Source: an uncultured Collinsella sp. (lineage in GTDB: Bacteria; Actinomycetota; Coriobacteriia; Coriobacteriales; Coriobacteriaceae). Taken from it: a DNA stretch of 64,000 nt. This document shows positions 33,996 through 43,032 of this stretch, one piece after another. The stretch covers positions 14,573 to 78,572 of the forward strand of contig CAKULD010000010.1 in assembly GCA_934667065.1 (NCBI GenBank). Direction: 5' to 3'. Position 1 is the stretch's first letter; the number at the start of each line of letters is the position of its first letter. The position numbers were made by a program, and so were the translations under genes. A model generated the notes under the pieces. The model was not told the origin of the DNA and made no database searches. It was given only the letters and a program-made list of their open reading frames with translations.

Positions 33996-35192
33996 TTAGG
34001 CGACGGCTTTGGCGTGACGGATGGCCGGGAACATTACCGTGATGGCGAGGATGACGCCTACGACGGCGATCGCGCCGCCTGCGTAGCCGATCCAGGCAAT
34101 ACCGGGGCCCGAAACCACGGCGCCGCCGATCGCGGTGCCCGTGCCAATGCCGAGGTTAAACAAACCCGAGAAGATCGACATAGCAACGGCCGACGAATCC
34201 GCCGGCGTGTACTTGATGAGCTCGGCCTGGAACGCCACGTTAAAGGCCGTGGCGCAGCAGCCCCACAGCGCGCAGACGGCGAGGACCGCGGCGAGCGACG
34301 CTGCAGCCGGCCCCATGAGCAGCAGAGCCAGCGGCACGCCGGAGAGCGTGATCGCAAGAAACGGGAAGCGGTGCCCGTCGAACAGACGGCCGAACAGCCA
34401 GCTGCCCAGCAGGCCGGAGCAGCCGAACGCCGTCAGCGTCATGGTGATGGCGCTCGCATCGACATGCGCGACCTGAGCCAGGAAAGGCTCAATATAGCTG
34501 TAGCCCGCGTAATAGCCGGTCGCCATGAACACCGTGACCGCATAGAGCGCGATGAGGAACGGGTTCTTGAGCAGCTCGGGCAGTTGCTTGAGCGTAAAGC
34601 GCTCGCCAGCCGACATGGCCGGGAACACGGCGGCCTGGTACACCACCGCAGCGGTGGAGAAGGCTCCGACCACGGCAAACGTCATGCGCCAGCCCACGGC
34701 CAGGCCGATGGCGCGGCCGAGCGGCAGGCCGAAGATCTGCGCGATAGATGAGCCCGTGGCGATCATGCTGATGGCAAGCGCGCCGTGGCGCGTATCAACC
34801 AAACGCGAGGCCATGATCGATGCGACTGACCAGAACACGGCGTGCGCGCAAGCAACCACCAGGCGCGCGCAGACCAAGATGGGATAGGTCGGCGCCAAGG
34901 CGGACAGGAACTGGCCAAGCGAGAACACGGCCAGCACGCCCAACAGCATCCGCTTAAACTCAAAGCGCGAGGCGAACACCATGAGCGGCAACGACAGCAG
35001 CATGACGCCCCAGGCATAAACCGAGATCATGATGCCAGCTTGGGCCTCGGTGAGCGAGAACGACGCGGCGATGTCGGTCAGCAGGCCGATGGGCATGAAC
35101 TCCGACGTGTTGAACACGAACGCGCAGCAGGTGAGCCCGATGAGCGGGAGCCACTGCTTGAGTGCGATGCCGTCTTGCCTTGCCTGACTCAT
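33996..35192 (-). CDS. MFS transporter of the sugar/drug efflux (SotB/DHA1-like) type
   Basis: A 398-residue, 12-helix permease. The first helix motif FVFNTSEFMPIGLLTDIA is typical of SotB/YdeA-like sugar efflux and related DHA1 exporters, and the helix 2-3 region carries the usual basic MFS loop (ASRFEFKR). It likely exports a small molecule with a proton; the substrate is unknown. The ATG at 35192 follows GGAGA. A TATAAT-like box (35226-35231) is just upstream. Confidence 0.85.
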   Translation of the reverse strand: MSQARQDGIALKQWLPLIGLTCCAFVFNTSEFMPIGLLTDIAASFSLTEAQAGIMISVYAWGVMLLSLPLMVFASRFEFKRMLLGVLAVFSLGQFLSALAPTYPILVCARLVVACAHAVFWSVASIMASRLVDTRHGALAISMIATGSSIAQIFGLPLGRAIGLAVGWRMTFAVVGAFSTAAVVYQAAVFPAMSAGERFTLKQLPELLKNPFLIALYAVTVFMATGYYAGYSYIEPFLAQVAHVDASAITMTLTAFGCSGLLGSWLFGRLFDGHRFPFLAITLSGVPLALLLMGPAAASLAAVLAVCALWGCCATAFNVAFQAELIKYTPADSSAVAMSIFSGLFNLGIGTGTAIGGAVVSGPGIAWIGYAGGAIAVVGVILAITVMFPAIRHAKAVA

Positions 35193-35239
35193 ATATAACG
35201 TCTCCAATCATTTTGAGCGGAGGCGATTATATAGCAACG

Positions 35240-35276
35240 GTCCCGCATCCGTCAGTAACGGACACGGGACCGAAAA
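35240..35276 (-). terminator. Hairpin after ybaK, overlapping MFS promoter region
   Basis: Stem CGGTCCCG..TCCGT with its complement. The T-run is weak, and a TATAAT lies immediately after on the same strand, so the hairpin may act as terminator for ybaK or overlap the MFS gene promoter. Confidence 0.5.
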
Positions 35277-35295
35277 CAATTCGACACATGGAGGT

Positions 35296-35778
35296 CTACG
35301 CGGTCGGCAGCTCCCACCCGCGGCAGACGTCGACCCAGCCCTGGGCGTCAGATGCCGCCTCGAGCTCGGACACCGAAAGCGCCACGCCGCTGTGGTCGTC
35401 GCCGCAGGCGGGATAGACGGTATCAAAACGCTTGAGAGACTCGTCCAGATAAACCGCCACATCCTCGTTGATGCCGAAGGGGCAAACGCCGCCGGGCGCA
35501 TGGCCCACGGCTTCTTCCACCGCGGCGCTGGGAATCATATGCGGCTTGCCGTGGAAGAACTTTTTGAACTTGGAGCTGTTGACGCGCGCATCCCCGGCGC
35601 ACAGCACGAGCACCGCCGCGTCATCGACATCAAACGCCATCGTCTTCGCGATCTGCGCCGGCGCCGTCCCCAGCGCTGCTGCGGCATCCTCGACGGTCGC
35701 TGTCTCCTCCTGGGGCACGATCACACGATCGCCAAAGCCTTTCGCCTTTAAATGTGCCATCGCCTTGTCGAACGCCAT
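35296..35778 (-). CDS. YbaK/EbsC-family aminoacyl-tRNA deacylase
   Basis: A 160-residue YbaK-domain protein. VNSSKFKKFFHGKPHMI carries the conserved lysine region and GHAPGGVCPFGI the glycine-rich substrate loop of the family. Members hydrolyse mischarged Cys-tRNA(Pro) or related products. The ATG at 35778 has GGAGGAG 9 bp upstream; the longer frame upstream crosses the gene boundary and is rejected. Confidence 0.9.
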   Translation of the reverse strand: MAFDKAMAHLKAKGFGDRVIVPQEETATVEDAAAALGTAPAQIAKTMAFDVDDAAVLVLCAGDARVNSSKFKKFFHGKPHMIPSAAVEEAVGHAPGGVCPFGINEDVAVYLDESLKRFDTVYPACGDDHSGVALSVSELEAASDAQGWVDVCRGWELPTA

Positions 35779-35873
35779 AACAAAAAACTCCTCCGCCAAA
35801 CGAACTGTTTGACAGAGGAGTATAACCCGCGGTCTCGCTCTAAACAGGAAGGCTTTACTCGCAAGCCGTTCGT

Positions 35874-38231
35874 TTACAAGCCGATCAGAACGCCAACACC
35901 GTGGACCAAGAACGCCACGATCCAAGCAACCGCCACCTGAAACGCGAACACCGCCACGGCGTAGCGTCCGCCCAGCTCACTCTTGACGGCGCCGATGGCC
36001 GCCACGCACGGCGGATACAACAGCGTGAAGACCAGGAACACGTAGGCGGTAAACGGCGAGAACATGGTCGAGAGCGCCGCAGGCGAGGTTGCGCCTAAAA
36101 GCACCGTAAGCGTCGAGATAACACTCTCCTTGGCGATAAGCCCCGTGACGAGCGCCGTCGATGCGCGCCAATCGCCAAAGCCGAGCGGCGCCAGCACCGG
36201 CGCGATAATGCTGCCCAGACCGGCAAGCAAGCTCTGCGACTGGTCGGCAACCACGTTAAAGCGGATATCGAACGTCTGCAGGAACCAGATCACGACCGTG
36301 GCGGCAAAGATAATGGTGAAGGCCTTGGTAATGAAGTCCTTGGCCTTATCCCACGCGAGCATCACCGTCGTCTTGACGCTCGGCAGACGATAGTTGGGGA
36401 GCTCCATGATAAACGGCACCGGGTCGCCCTTGAACGCCGTGCGGTTGAGTACGAGCGCCGCGATGCAGCCGACCACAATGCCCAACACATAGAGCGAAAC
36501 CATGGCGGGGACCGTCGCCTTTGGGAAGAACGCTCCGCACAGCAGGCCGTAAACCGGCAGTTTTGCCGAGCAGCTCATAAACGGTGTGAGCATGACCGTC
36601 ATCTTGCGGTCGTGCTCGGACGGCAGCGTGCGCGTCGACATAATGGCCGGCACGGTGCAGCCAAAGCCGACGAGCATGGGGACAAAGCTGCGGCCCGAAA
36701 GGCCAAAGCGGCGCAGGACTTTATCCATAACGAAGGCAACGCGCGCCATATAACCCGAATCTTCCAAAATGGAGAGGAACAAGAAGAGCACGACGATAAT
36801 CGGCAGGAAGGTCAGCACGCTGCCCACGCCCGTGAGCACGCCGTCGACCGCCAGCGAGCGCACCACGTCGTTGGTGCCAAACGCCTCGAGGCCCGCATCG
36901 GCCGAGGCAATGACGACCGCGATGCCGTCCTCCATGAGGCCCTGCAGCGCAGCACCGATCACACCAAACGTCAGCCAAAAGACAAGGCCCATGATTACCA
37001 GAAACGCCGGAATGGCCGTGTAACGACCGGTCAGGATACGGTCGATTTTGACGGAGCGCACATGCTCGCGGCTCTCGTGTGGCTTGACCACGCAGCGCCC
37101 GCACACATCGCCGATAAAGCTAAAGCGCATGTCGGCCAACGCGGACAGGCGGTCGGTGCCTGCCTCGCCCTCCATCTGAGTAATGATGTGCTCGATGGCG
37201 TCGAGCTCGTTACGATCCAGGTGAAGTGCTTCGGTTACCAGCTCATCGCCCTCAACCAACTTGGTCGCCGCGAAGCGCACCGGAATATGCGCCGTTGCAG
37301 CATGGTCCTCAATCAGGTTGGCAATACCGTGGATGCAGCGGTGCAGCGCGCCGCCGTCCGGGCCGTCGGGCGCGCAAAAGTCCAAGCGACCGGGGCGCTC
37401 GCGGAATCGTGCCACGTGCAGGGCATGCTCCACGAGCTCGCCGATACCCTCGTTGCGGGCGGCGCTAATGGGAACGACCGGCACGCCCAGCAGGCTCTCG
37501 AGCAGATTGACGTCCACGGCGCCGCCGTTGGCCGTTACCTCGTCCATCATGTTGAGCGCGATGACCATGGGGCGATCGAGCTCCATGAGCTGCAGCGTCA
37601 GATACAAATTGCGCTCGATGTTGGTGGCATCGATGATGTCGATAATCGCATCGGGGTTCTCATCAAGGATGAATTGGCGGCTGACGATCTCTTCGCCCGT
37701 GTACGGCGACAGCGAATAGATGCCGGGAAGGTCGGTGACGCTCGCCTCCGGATGGTTGCGAATGGCGCCGTCCTTGCGGTCAACCGTTACGCCGGGAAAG
37801 TTGCCGACGTGCTGGTTGGAGCCCGTCAGCTGATTGAACAGCGTGGTCTTGCCGCAGTTTTGGTTGCCGGCGAGGGCGAAATGCAGCGGCGCGCCCTCGG
37901 GCACAGCCGTCTTGGCCGCGCGGGGCGAATACGTGCCCTCGCCCAGTGCCGGGTGTTCCGTCGTGCCGATTGCGGCGTTAACGCGCGGGCCCGTATCGGT
38001 GTCGTGGACATCCACGAGCTCAATGCGGGCGGCATCGTCCTTGCGCAACGTCAACTCGTAGCCGCGCAGTCGAATCTCGAGCGGGTCGCCCATGGGAGCG
38101 TACTTCATCATGGTGACCTCGGTGCCCGGCGTTAGGCCCATGTCCAATATATGTTGTCGGAGTGCCTGGTCATCCGATGTCACCGATGCGACAACGGCGT
38201 CCTTTCCGATCTCGAGCGTATCGAGCCTCAC
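35874..38231 (-). CDS. feoB: Ferrous iron transporter, FeoA-FeoB fusion
   Basis: A 785-residue protein. Residues 1-75 form a FeoA SH3-like domain (ILDMGLTPGTEV), and from about 115 follows the FeoB GTPase: G1 GNQNCGKTTLFN, G3 DLPG, G4 NMMDE. The polytopic part carries the two gate repeats and the GFGCTVPAIM motif of Fe2+ permeation. FeoA and FeoB are separate in E. coli; fusion fixes their ratio. The start is GTG 38231, 9 bp after GGAGG. No FeoC or Fur gene is adjacent. Confidence 0.95.
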   Translation of the reverse strand: MRLDTLEIGKDAVVASVTSDDQALRQHILDMGLTPGTEVTMMKYAPMGDPLEIRLRGYELTLRKDDAARIELVDVHDTDTGPRVNAAIGTTEHPALGEGTYSPRAAKTAVPEGAPLHFALAGNQNCGKTTLFNQLTGSNQHVGNFPGVTVDRKDGAIRNHPEASVTDLPGIYSLSPYTGEEIVSRQFILDENPDAIIDIIDATNIERNLYLTLQLMELDRPMVIALNMMDEVTANGGAVDVNLLESLLGVPVVPISAARNEGIGELVEHALHVARFRERPGRLDFCAPDGPDGGALHRCIHGIANLIEDHAATAHIPVRFAATKLVEGDELVTEALHLDRNELDAIEHIITQMEGEAGTDRLSALADMRFSFIGDVCGRCVVKPHESREHVRSVKIDRILTGRYTAIPAFLVIMGLVFWLTFGVIGAALQGLMEDGIAVVIASADAGLEAFGTNDVVRSLAVDGVLTGVGSVLTFLPIIVVLFLFLSILEDSGYMARVAFVMDKVLRRFGLSGRSFVPMLVGFGCTVPAIMSTRTLPSEHDRKMTVMLTPFMSCSAKLPVYGLLCGAFFPKATVPAMVSLYVLGIVVGCIAALVLNRTAFKGDPVPFIMELPNYRLPSVKTTVMLAWDKAKDFITKAFTIIFAATVVIWFLQTFDIRFNVVADQSQSLLAGLGSIIAPVLAPLGFGDWRASTALVTGLIAKESVISTLTVLLGATSPAALSTMFSPFTAYVFLVFTLLYPPCVAAIGAVKSELGGRYAVAVFAFQVAVAWIVAFLVHGVGVLIGL

Positions 38232-38443
38232 GTCCGCGTTCCTCCCCCGGCGCCCACAAGGCGTTGCATTTAGTTTGCCATAGCTAACCGTTTGCCACGG
38301 CTAACCAATTGTAACCATGCATGATAGCGCGAACGCAAGGCGACGTTCAATTGCCAGATTGGTGCTAGGACTGTCCCCAACTGCCGGCACAAAAGGAACG
38401 TCCCCAAGTGCCAAGTGTCCCCTTGCACCATCACGAGAGTGGA

Positions 38444-38528
38444 TTTTCGGACGCTTGACTGACGAGGGTGGAAAATCTCCCATTTTTGGCCGAAAAGCAG
38501 ACCAAAAACGGGAGATTATCCACCCTCG
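38444..38528. repeat. Inverted repeat of the GAGGGTGGA...AATCTCCCA family
   Basis: Arms 38463-38488 and 38502-38528 are near-perfect complements, with an extra GAGTGGATTTTC half-copy at 38444. Related sequences occur at 63533-63653. The rest of the 308-bp gap holds TGTCCCC-type short repeats (38370-38430) and no gene. Confidence 0.75.
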
Positions 38529-38539
38529 CACTGCGCGAC

Positions 38540-39442
38540 TTAGAAGCCGTGACGGCCTAGGAAACGGAAGGCTAGGCGGATCCAGGGACGGACGGAAACC
38601 TGCTTGTCCTCGTTGTCGACGGCGGTATTGGCGTTGCCGAGCGAAAGGCCGTGGCCGCCCTGATCAAAGACGTGCATCTCGCAGGCGACGCCCTCCTCGG
38701 CCATGCGCTGCGCAAACGGGTAGACCTGCGCGATCGGCGCCGTCTTGTCATCGGACACACCCCACACAAAGGTCGGGGGCATCTGGCGCGAAACGTGCGT
38801 GGTGGGGCAAATGTCGGCCAGGTGCTCATCGGTCGCCTCGCCGCCCGTCACCATCGACAGGTAGTCGTTGAGCAGATCGCGCCCCGTCTTGCCGCCGGTC
38901 TTGGGGACGCGCAGGTCAATACGCGGGTCGCGCGTCTGCATATCGCGCACATAGGCAAGGTCGAGCAAGGGGTAGCCCAGTACCACGGCGTCGGGGCGAA
39001 TATCCTCCGGACGAGCCCCGGCAAGGCCTGCAAAAGGACCACTCTTCCACTGCGTTGCCAGCGAAGCGCAGATCATACCGCCCGCCGAAAAGCCCACGAC
39101 GCACACGCGCTTGGGGTCGACATGCCATTCGTCGGCGTTGGCACGCACCGTGGCGACCATCTTGGCGAGGTCTGCCTGAGGGTGCGGAAAGCTCACATCG
39201 CCCGTGGCGCTCGTCACATAATTGAGCACAAAGGCCTGGTAGCCGTGGTCCAAAAACGCAAACGCCACCGGATCTTGCTCATGCGGGGCGATATGCGTAA
39301 ACCCGCCTCCGCCGCAGACAATCACTGCCGGACGACGGCCATTGGGTTTATCGGGCAGCGGCTCGGCCCCCAAAAACGTAAATGTCGCCGGATATTCCTC
39401 GGTCGGTTCCTCGCCCCACAGTGCATGGTTCTCGACAATCAT
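38540..39442 (-). CDS. Alpha/beta-hydrolase, esterase/acetyl-xylan-esterase-like
   Basis: A 300-residue cytoplasmic alpha/beta hydrolase. The nucleophile Ser is in GFSAGG, the acid in WGVSDDKTAP and the His in GGHGLSLG, and the oxyanion region is VIVCGGGGF. The arrangement fits the BD-FAE/esterase-lipase branch acting on acylated sugars or small esters; the substrate is unknown. The ATG at 39442 follows GGGAG. No signal peptide is seen. Confidence 0.85.
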   Translation of the reverse strand: MIVENHALWGEEPTEEYPATFTFLGAEPLPDKPNGRRPAVIVCGGGGFTHIAPHEQDPVAFAFLDHGYQAFVLNYVTSATGDVSFPHPQADLAKMVATVRANADEWHVDPKRVCVVGFSAGGMICASLATQWKSGPFAGLAGARPEDIRPDAVVLGYPLLDLAYVRDMQTRDPRIDLRVPKTGGKTGRDLLNDYLSMVTGGEATDEHLADICPTTHVSRQMPPTFVWGVSDDKTAPIAQVYPFAQRMAEEGVACEMHVFDQGGHGLSLGNANTAVDNEDKQVSVRPWIRLAFRFLGRHGF

Positions 39443-39615
39443 TGGTGCTCCCTTCGCGCAAAACATGCGCACTTTTTATCGCCCTCAAGCGTACCCCACT
39501 TGAGCCCGCGGCGCAGAAACACCCCCGCAATAAGTTGCCCTTCAACTGATATATCACAAAATCGCAGCTCAGAGCTATCGTTGAGCAGCGTAGAATAGAG
39601 GCGCTGACCGTGCCG

Positions 39616-39638
39616 GGAAACACGTACGAAACGTTTCC
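39616..39638. promoter_or_regulatory. LacI/CcpA-like operator upstream of EIIA gene
   Basis: GGAAAC and GTTTCC bound a 23-bp imperfect palindrome whose right part is CGAAACGTTTCC. Its symmetry and sequence resemble LacI-family operators. It lies about 50 bp upstream of the EIIA start. Confidence 0.55.
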
Positions 39639-39687
39639 GGCAAACTACACGCGCGCGATATGCGCACTTGATACGTTGGAGGCATCT

Positions 39688-40251
39688 ATGGGTCTGCTCG
39701 ATTCGCTCAAGTCCACGTTCACCTCGACGGGCGAGGCGTCCGTTCCGCCCGCAGCAAGCTTCGCCACCCGCGACGGCGTCATCTACGCTCCCGTCAACGG
39801 CGTGCTCGTCAATCTGGACGAGGTTCCCGACGAGACCATCGCCTCGGGCATGCTTGGCCAGGGCTACGGCATTGAGCCCATTACCGACACCATCTATGCG
39901 CCCGCCAACGGCCGCATCGGCGCCACCACTGTCACCAACCACTCCATTGGCATGATCACCGAGGACGGCCTGCGCGTGTTCATCCACGTTGGCCTGGGCA
40001 CCGTGCAAATGAACGGCAAGGGCTTTGCCCGCTTTGTCGAGATGGGTGACACGGTCAAGGCCGGCCAGCCGCTCATCAGCTTCGACCGCGATGCCATCAA
40101 GGCCGCCGGCCACGAGGACATCGTGACGGTCATCATCTCCGAGCTCGACCGCCTTAAGAGCATCGACCACGTCGGCGAGTCCGGCACGCTCATTGGCGGC
40201 AACCCGCTCGTCAAGCTCGGCGACCCGCTGCTGGTGGCTAAGACCAAGTAG
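39688..40251 (+). CDS. PTS glucose-type EIIA (Crr-like)
   Basis: A 187-residue single-domain EIIA of the glucose family. The phosphorylated His is in VFIHVGLGT and the supporting His in TNHSIGM, with the APANG motif before it. It relays phosphate from HPr to a Glc-type EIIB. It stands alone without IIB/IIC, as crr does, and may serve several transporters, including the orphan EIIC at 1.3-2.5 kb. The ATG at 39688 follows GGAGG; upstream in-frame codons overlap the operator. Confidence 0.9.
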   Translation: MGLLDSLKSTFTSTGEASVPPAASFATRDGVIYAPVNGVLVNLDEVPDETIASGMLGQGYGIEPITDTIYAPANGRIGATTVTNHSIGMITEDGLRVFIHVGLGTVQMNGKGFARFVEMGDTVKAGQPLISFDRDAIKAAGHEDIVTVIISELDRLKSIDHVGESGTLIGGNPLVKLGDPLLVAKTK

Positions 40252-40290
40252 CCAAGCCCAACCCGTGCAGCCAATCAGGCAGCTCATCCA

Positions 40291-40325
40291 AGCGTCCGCG
40301 ACCATCTGGCCGTGGGCGCTTTTCG
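40291..40325 (+). terminator. Likely terminator after EIIA gene
   Basis: Imperfect stem AGCGTCC..GGGCGCT followed by TTTTCGTTT on the plus strand. Confidence 0.55.
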
Positions 40326-40432
40326 TTTGAAAACCGTCCAGCCGACGCGCTCTCTGCATAGCCCAAACGAGCCGAGCTGCTAGAATATCGAACTGTATGG
40401 ATAACTGTCATTCAACCATCATGGGAGGATAC

Positions 40433-41836
40433 GTGAACCGCACCAAAATCGCGCAGCTCTATGCCGATGCCGAGTCGCTCGGTGGCCAGACCGTCACCGT
40501 TGCCGGCTGGGTCAAGTCCGTCCGCGACATGAAGAACTTTGGCTTCGTTACACTCAACGACGGCAGCTGCTTCCGCGACCTGCAGGTCGTCATGAACCGC
40601 GAGGCACTCGACAACTACGACGAGATCGCCCATCAAAACGTCTCGGCCGCACTCATTTGCACCGGCACCGTCAAGCTGACCCCCGATGCGCCCCAGCCTT
40701 TCGAGCTTTCTGCCACCTCCATCGAGGTCGAGGGCGTCAGCGCCCCGGATTACCCGCTGCAGAAGAAGCGCGCAACCGTCGAGTTCCTGCGCACCCAGCA
40801 GCACCTGCGCCCGCGCACCAACCTGTTCCGCGCCGTGTTCCGCATCCGCTCTGTCGCGGCTGCCGCCATCCACCGCTTCTTCCAGGAGCAGGGCTTTGTC
40901 TACGTCAACACCCCCATCATCACCACGAGTGACTGCGAGGGCGCCGGCGAGATGTTCCGCGTGACCACGCTCGACCCCAAAAATCCGCCCCTCACCGAAT
41001 CCGGCGAGGTCGACTGGAGCCAGGACTTCTTTGGCAAGCACGCGAGCCTTACCGTGTCCGGCCAGCTCAATGCCGAGAACTTTGCCATGGCCTTTGGCGA
41101 CGTGTACACCTTTGGCCCCACCTTCCGCGCCGAGAACTCCAACACCACGCGCCATGCCGCCGAGTTTTGGATGATCGAGCCCGAGATGGCCTTCGCCGAC
41201 CTCAACGACTACATGGATAACGCCGAGGCCATGCTCAAGTACGTGCTCAAGGACGTCATGGCCACCTGCCCCGACGAGCTCAACATGCTCAACAAGTTTG
41301 TGGACAAGGGTCTCATCGAGCGGCTGAACCACGTGGCAAACTCCGACTTTGCCCGCGTCACCTACACCGAGGCCGTCGAGATCCTGGAGCAGGCCGTCGC
41401 CGCCGGTCACAAGTTCGATTACCCCGTGAGCTGGGGCATCGACCTGCAGACCGAGCACGAGCGCTTCCTGACCGAGGAGCACTTTAAGCGCCCGACCTTC
41501 GTGACCGACTACCCGGCCGAGATCAAGGCCTTCTACATGCGCATGAACGACGATGGCAAGACCGTCGCCGCTGCTGACTGCCTGGTGCCGGGCATTGGCG
41601 AGATCATCGGTGGCTCCCAGCGCGAGGAGCGCCTGGACCTGCTCGAGGGTCGTATTAAGGACCTGGGCATGGCCCCCGAGCAGTACAAGTACTATCTGGA
41701 CCTGCGCCGCTATGGCTCCTGCAAGCACGCCGGCTACGGCCTGGGCTTCGAGCGCCTGGTCATGTACCTGACGGGCGTGGGTAACATCCGCGACGTCCTG
41801 CCGCATCCCCGCACCGTGGGCAACGCCGATTTCTAA
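40433..41836 (+). CDS. asnS: Asparaginyl-tRNA synthetase
   Basis: A 467-residue class IIb synthetase that charges tRNA-Asn. The N-terminal OB-fold anticodon domain ([13 protein letters not shown]), motif 2 ([20 protein letters not shown]) and motif 3 ([15 protein letters not shown]) are present, and the C-terminal [10 protein letters not shown] is as in bacterial AsnS. GTG 40433 is preferred because it gives the usual length and follows GGGAGG; an ATG at 40421 lacks a ribosome site. No T-box is seen upstream. Confidence 0.95.
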   Translation: MNRTKIAQLYADAESLGGQTVTVAGWVKSVRDMKNFGFVTLNDGSCFRDLQVVMNREALDNYDEIAHQNVSAALICTGTVKLTPDAPQPFELSATSIEVEGVSAPDYPLQKKRATVEFLRTQQHLRPRTNLFRAVFRIRSVAAAAIHRFFQEQGFVYVNTPIITTSDCEGAGEMFRVTTLDPKNPPLTESGEVDWSQDFFGKHASLTVSGQLNAENFAMAFGDVYTFGPTFRAENSNTTRHAAEFWMIEPEMAFADLNDYMDNAEAMLKYVLKDVMATCPDELNMLNKFVDKGLIERLNHVANSDFARVTYTEAVEILEQAVAAGHKFDYPVSWGIDLQTEHERFLTEEHFKRPTFVTDYPAEIKAFYMRMNDDGKTVAAADCLVPGIGEIIGGSQREERLDLLEGRIKDLGMAPEQYKYYLDLRRYGSCKHAGYGLGFERLVMYLTGVGNIRDVLPHPRTVGNADF

Positions 41837-41874
41837 TCGCCGCACTTCCTCGTGTGCTGCACCGCACCGCGCCA

Positions 41875-41908
41875 GCGCCTCTCGGCAACAGCCGAGGGGC
41901 GCTTTTTT
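41875..41908 (+). terminator. Intrinsic terminator after asnS
   Basis: A 12-bp stem (GCGCCTCTCGGC with one mismatch in its partner), loop AACA and six T. The T-run region (TTTTTTCAACAGC) is also complementary to GCTGTTGAAAA at about 41967. Confidence 0.88.
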
Positions 41909-42084
41909 CAACAGCATCCGTCAAGCTTTTGGCAAGGTTTTGGTCAGTTGAGCAGGGCTGTTGAAAACTCGACCCACCGTTTGCCGGCAGCCATCGACCG
42001 CCCAAGGCGTCATGTGTCCTTGGCCAAGCTCCACCCCCTAGGCTCTGAGCCGTCATCACCTAAAACGGAAAGGACGTGGGCACT

Positions 42085-42873
42085 ATGACCGAAGCCGTTG
42101 TTGAAAACTACGAGACCACGACCAGAGGCGCCGCCTCGATGGCAGCCTATCGTGCCGTGCGCATCCTGCAGCTCTTAAGCGAAAACACCGGCGAAGACAA
42201 GGCATTGCTTTCCGACGAGCTGGTCGAGCGCCTCGCCCATCCCGATGACCCCACCCGCATGCCCATCTCGGCAGCGCGGCGTAGCATCTACACCTCGATA
42301 TCCGCGCTTCGTCACGCCGGATACGAAATCGACTACAAACGCGGCGTGGGCTACAAACTTCTTACCCGCCCGCTCACCGATGAAGAGATCATCCGGCTCC
42401 ACGGTATGGTCATGCGCAACCGCTCCACGCCTATCGCTATCCGCAAGAGCATGGCGCAGCACTTAGTTGCCATGGCGAGTGCCGACGTTCGCGGCTACCT
42501 CGATACACCCGAACCCGCTCCAAGCGTTGGCGGCAAGGCTGCCAAGGCAACACGCACGCCCGTCAAGCGCATCGACACGTGCGAGCTCGTCGAGCAGGCC
42601 ATCGACCACGGAACCACGGTGAGCTTTGACATCTCAAGCATCACGGCTCGTGGCGAAGCCGAAGCGGTGCGGATGACGCTCCGACCCTTTGCCATCAGGC
42701 AGCGCGATGGCATCTCGTATCTGCTGGGGACGGTCTACGACGCCCGAGGCGCCGACGATACCCTGCGCACCGTTGAGGTCAGCCGCATGAGAAACGTCAG
42801 CACGCGCCTGCTCGATGGCAAGAAGCTCTTTGCCGCACTGGATGAAGAAGACAGCCCCGCACCTGCCGCATAA
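42085..42873 (+). CDS. WYL-domain-like transcriptional regulator
   Basis: A 262-residue protein with an N-terminal winged helix-turn-helix (residues about 20-95; AARRSIYTSISALRHAGYEI) and a C-terminal region (LRPFAIRQRDGISYLLGTVY) that follows the WYL sensor pattern. WYL regulators sense nucleic-acid-derived or other ligands. It is upstream of the ABC transporter genes on the same strand, but 160 bp and a promoter separate them. The ATG follows GGAAAGGA at a rather long distance. Confidence 0.75.
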   Translation: MTEAVVENYETTTRGAASMAAYRAVRILQLLSENTGEDKALLSDELVERLAHPDDPTRMPISAARRSIYTSISALRHAGYEIDYKRGVGYKLLTRPLTDEEIIRLHGMVMRNRSTPIAIRKSMAQHLVAMASADVRGYLDTPEPAPSVGGKAAKATRTPVKRIDTCELVEQAIDHGTTVSFDISSITARGEAEAVRMTLRPFAIRQRDGISYLLGTVYDARGADDTLRTVEVSRMRNVSTRLLDGKKLFAALDEEDSPAPAA

Positions 42874-42941
42874 ACCCGACCGCCGCCCATCGCTTCCCAG
42901 CGCCGCTCATCCGGTTCTGTATTAAAAAACCCGCCCAGATG

Positions 42942-42969
42942 TTGTAAAAATGGACATCCGCGTTACTAT
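42942..42969 (+). promoter_or_regulatory. Likely promoter of ABC transporter operon
   Basis: TTGTAA, a 16-bp spacer and TACTAT, about 65 bp upstream of the substrate-binding protein start. Confidence 0.5.
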
Positions 42970-43032
42970 AGTCCCACTTGCACTTTTTCCCAGTGCAGTG
43001 TTTCCAGCCATTTTTATACTGGGGGTAATGAT

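Noticed and set aside
40252..40432. T-box upstream of asnS
   Set aside because: No T-box consensus or antiterminator pattern; the hairpin there fits a terminator for EIIA.
40412..41917. A 501-codon minus-strand frame opposite asnS
   Set aside because: Antisense shadow of a clear synthetase gene.
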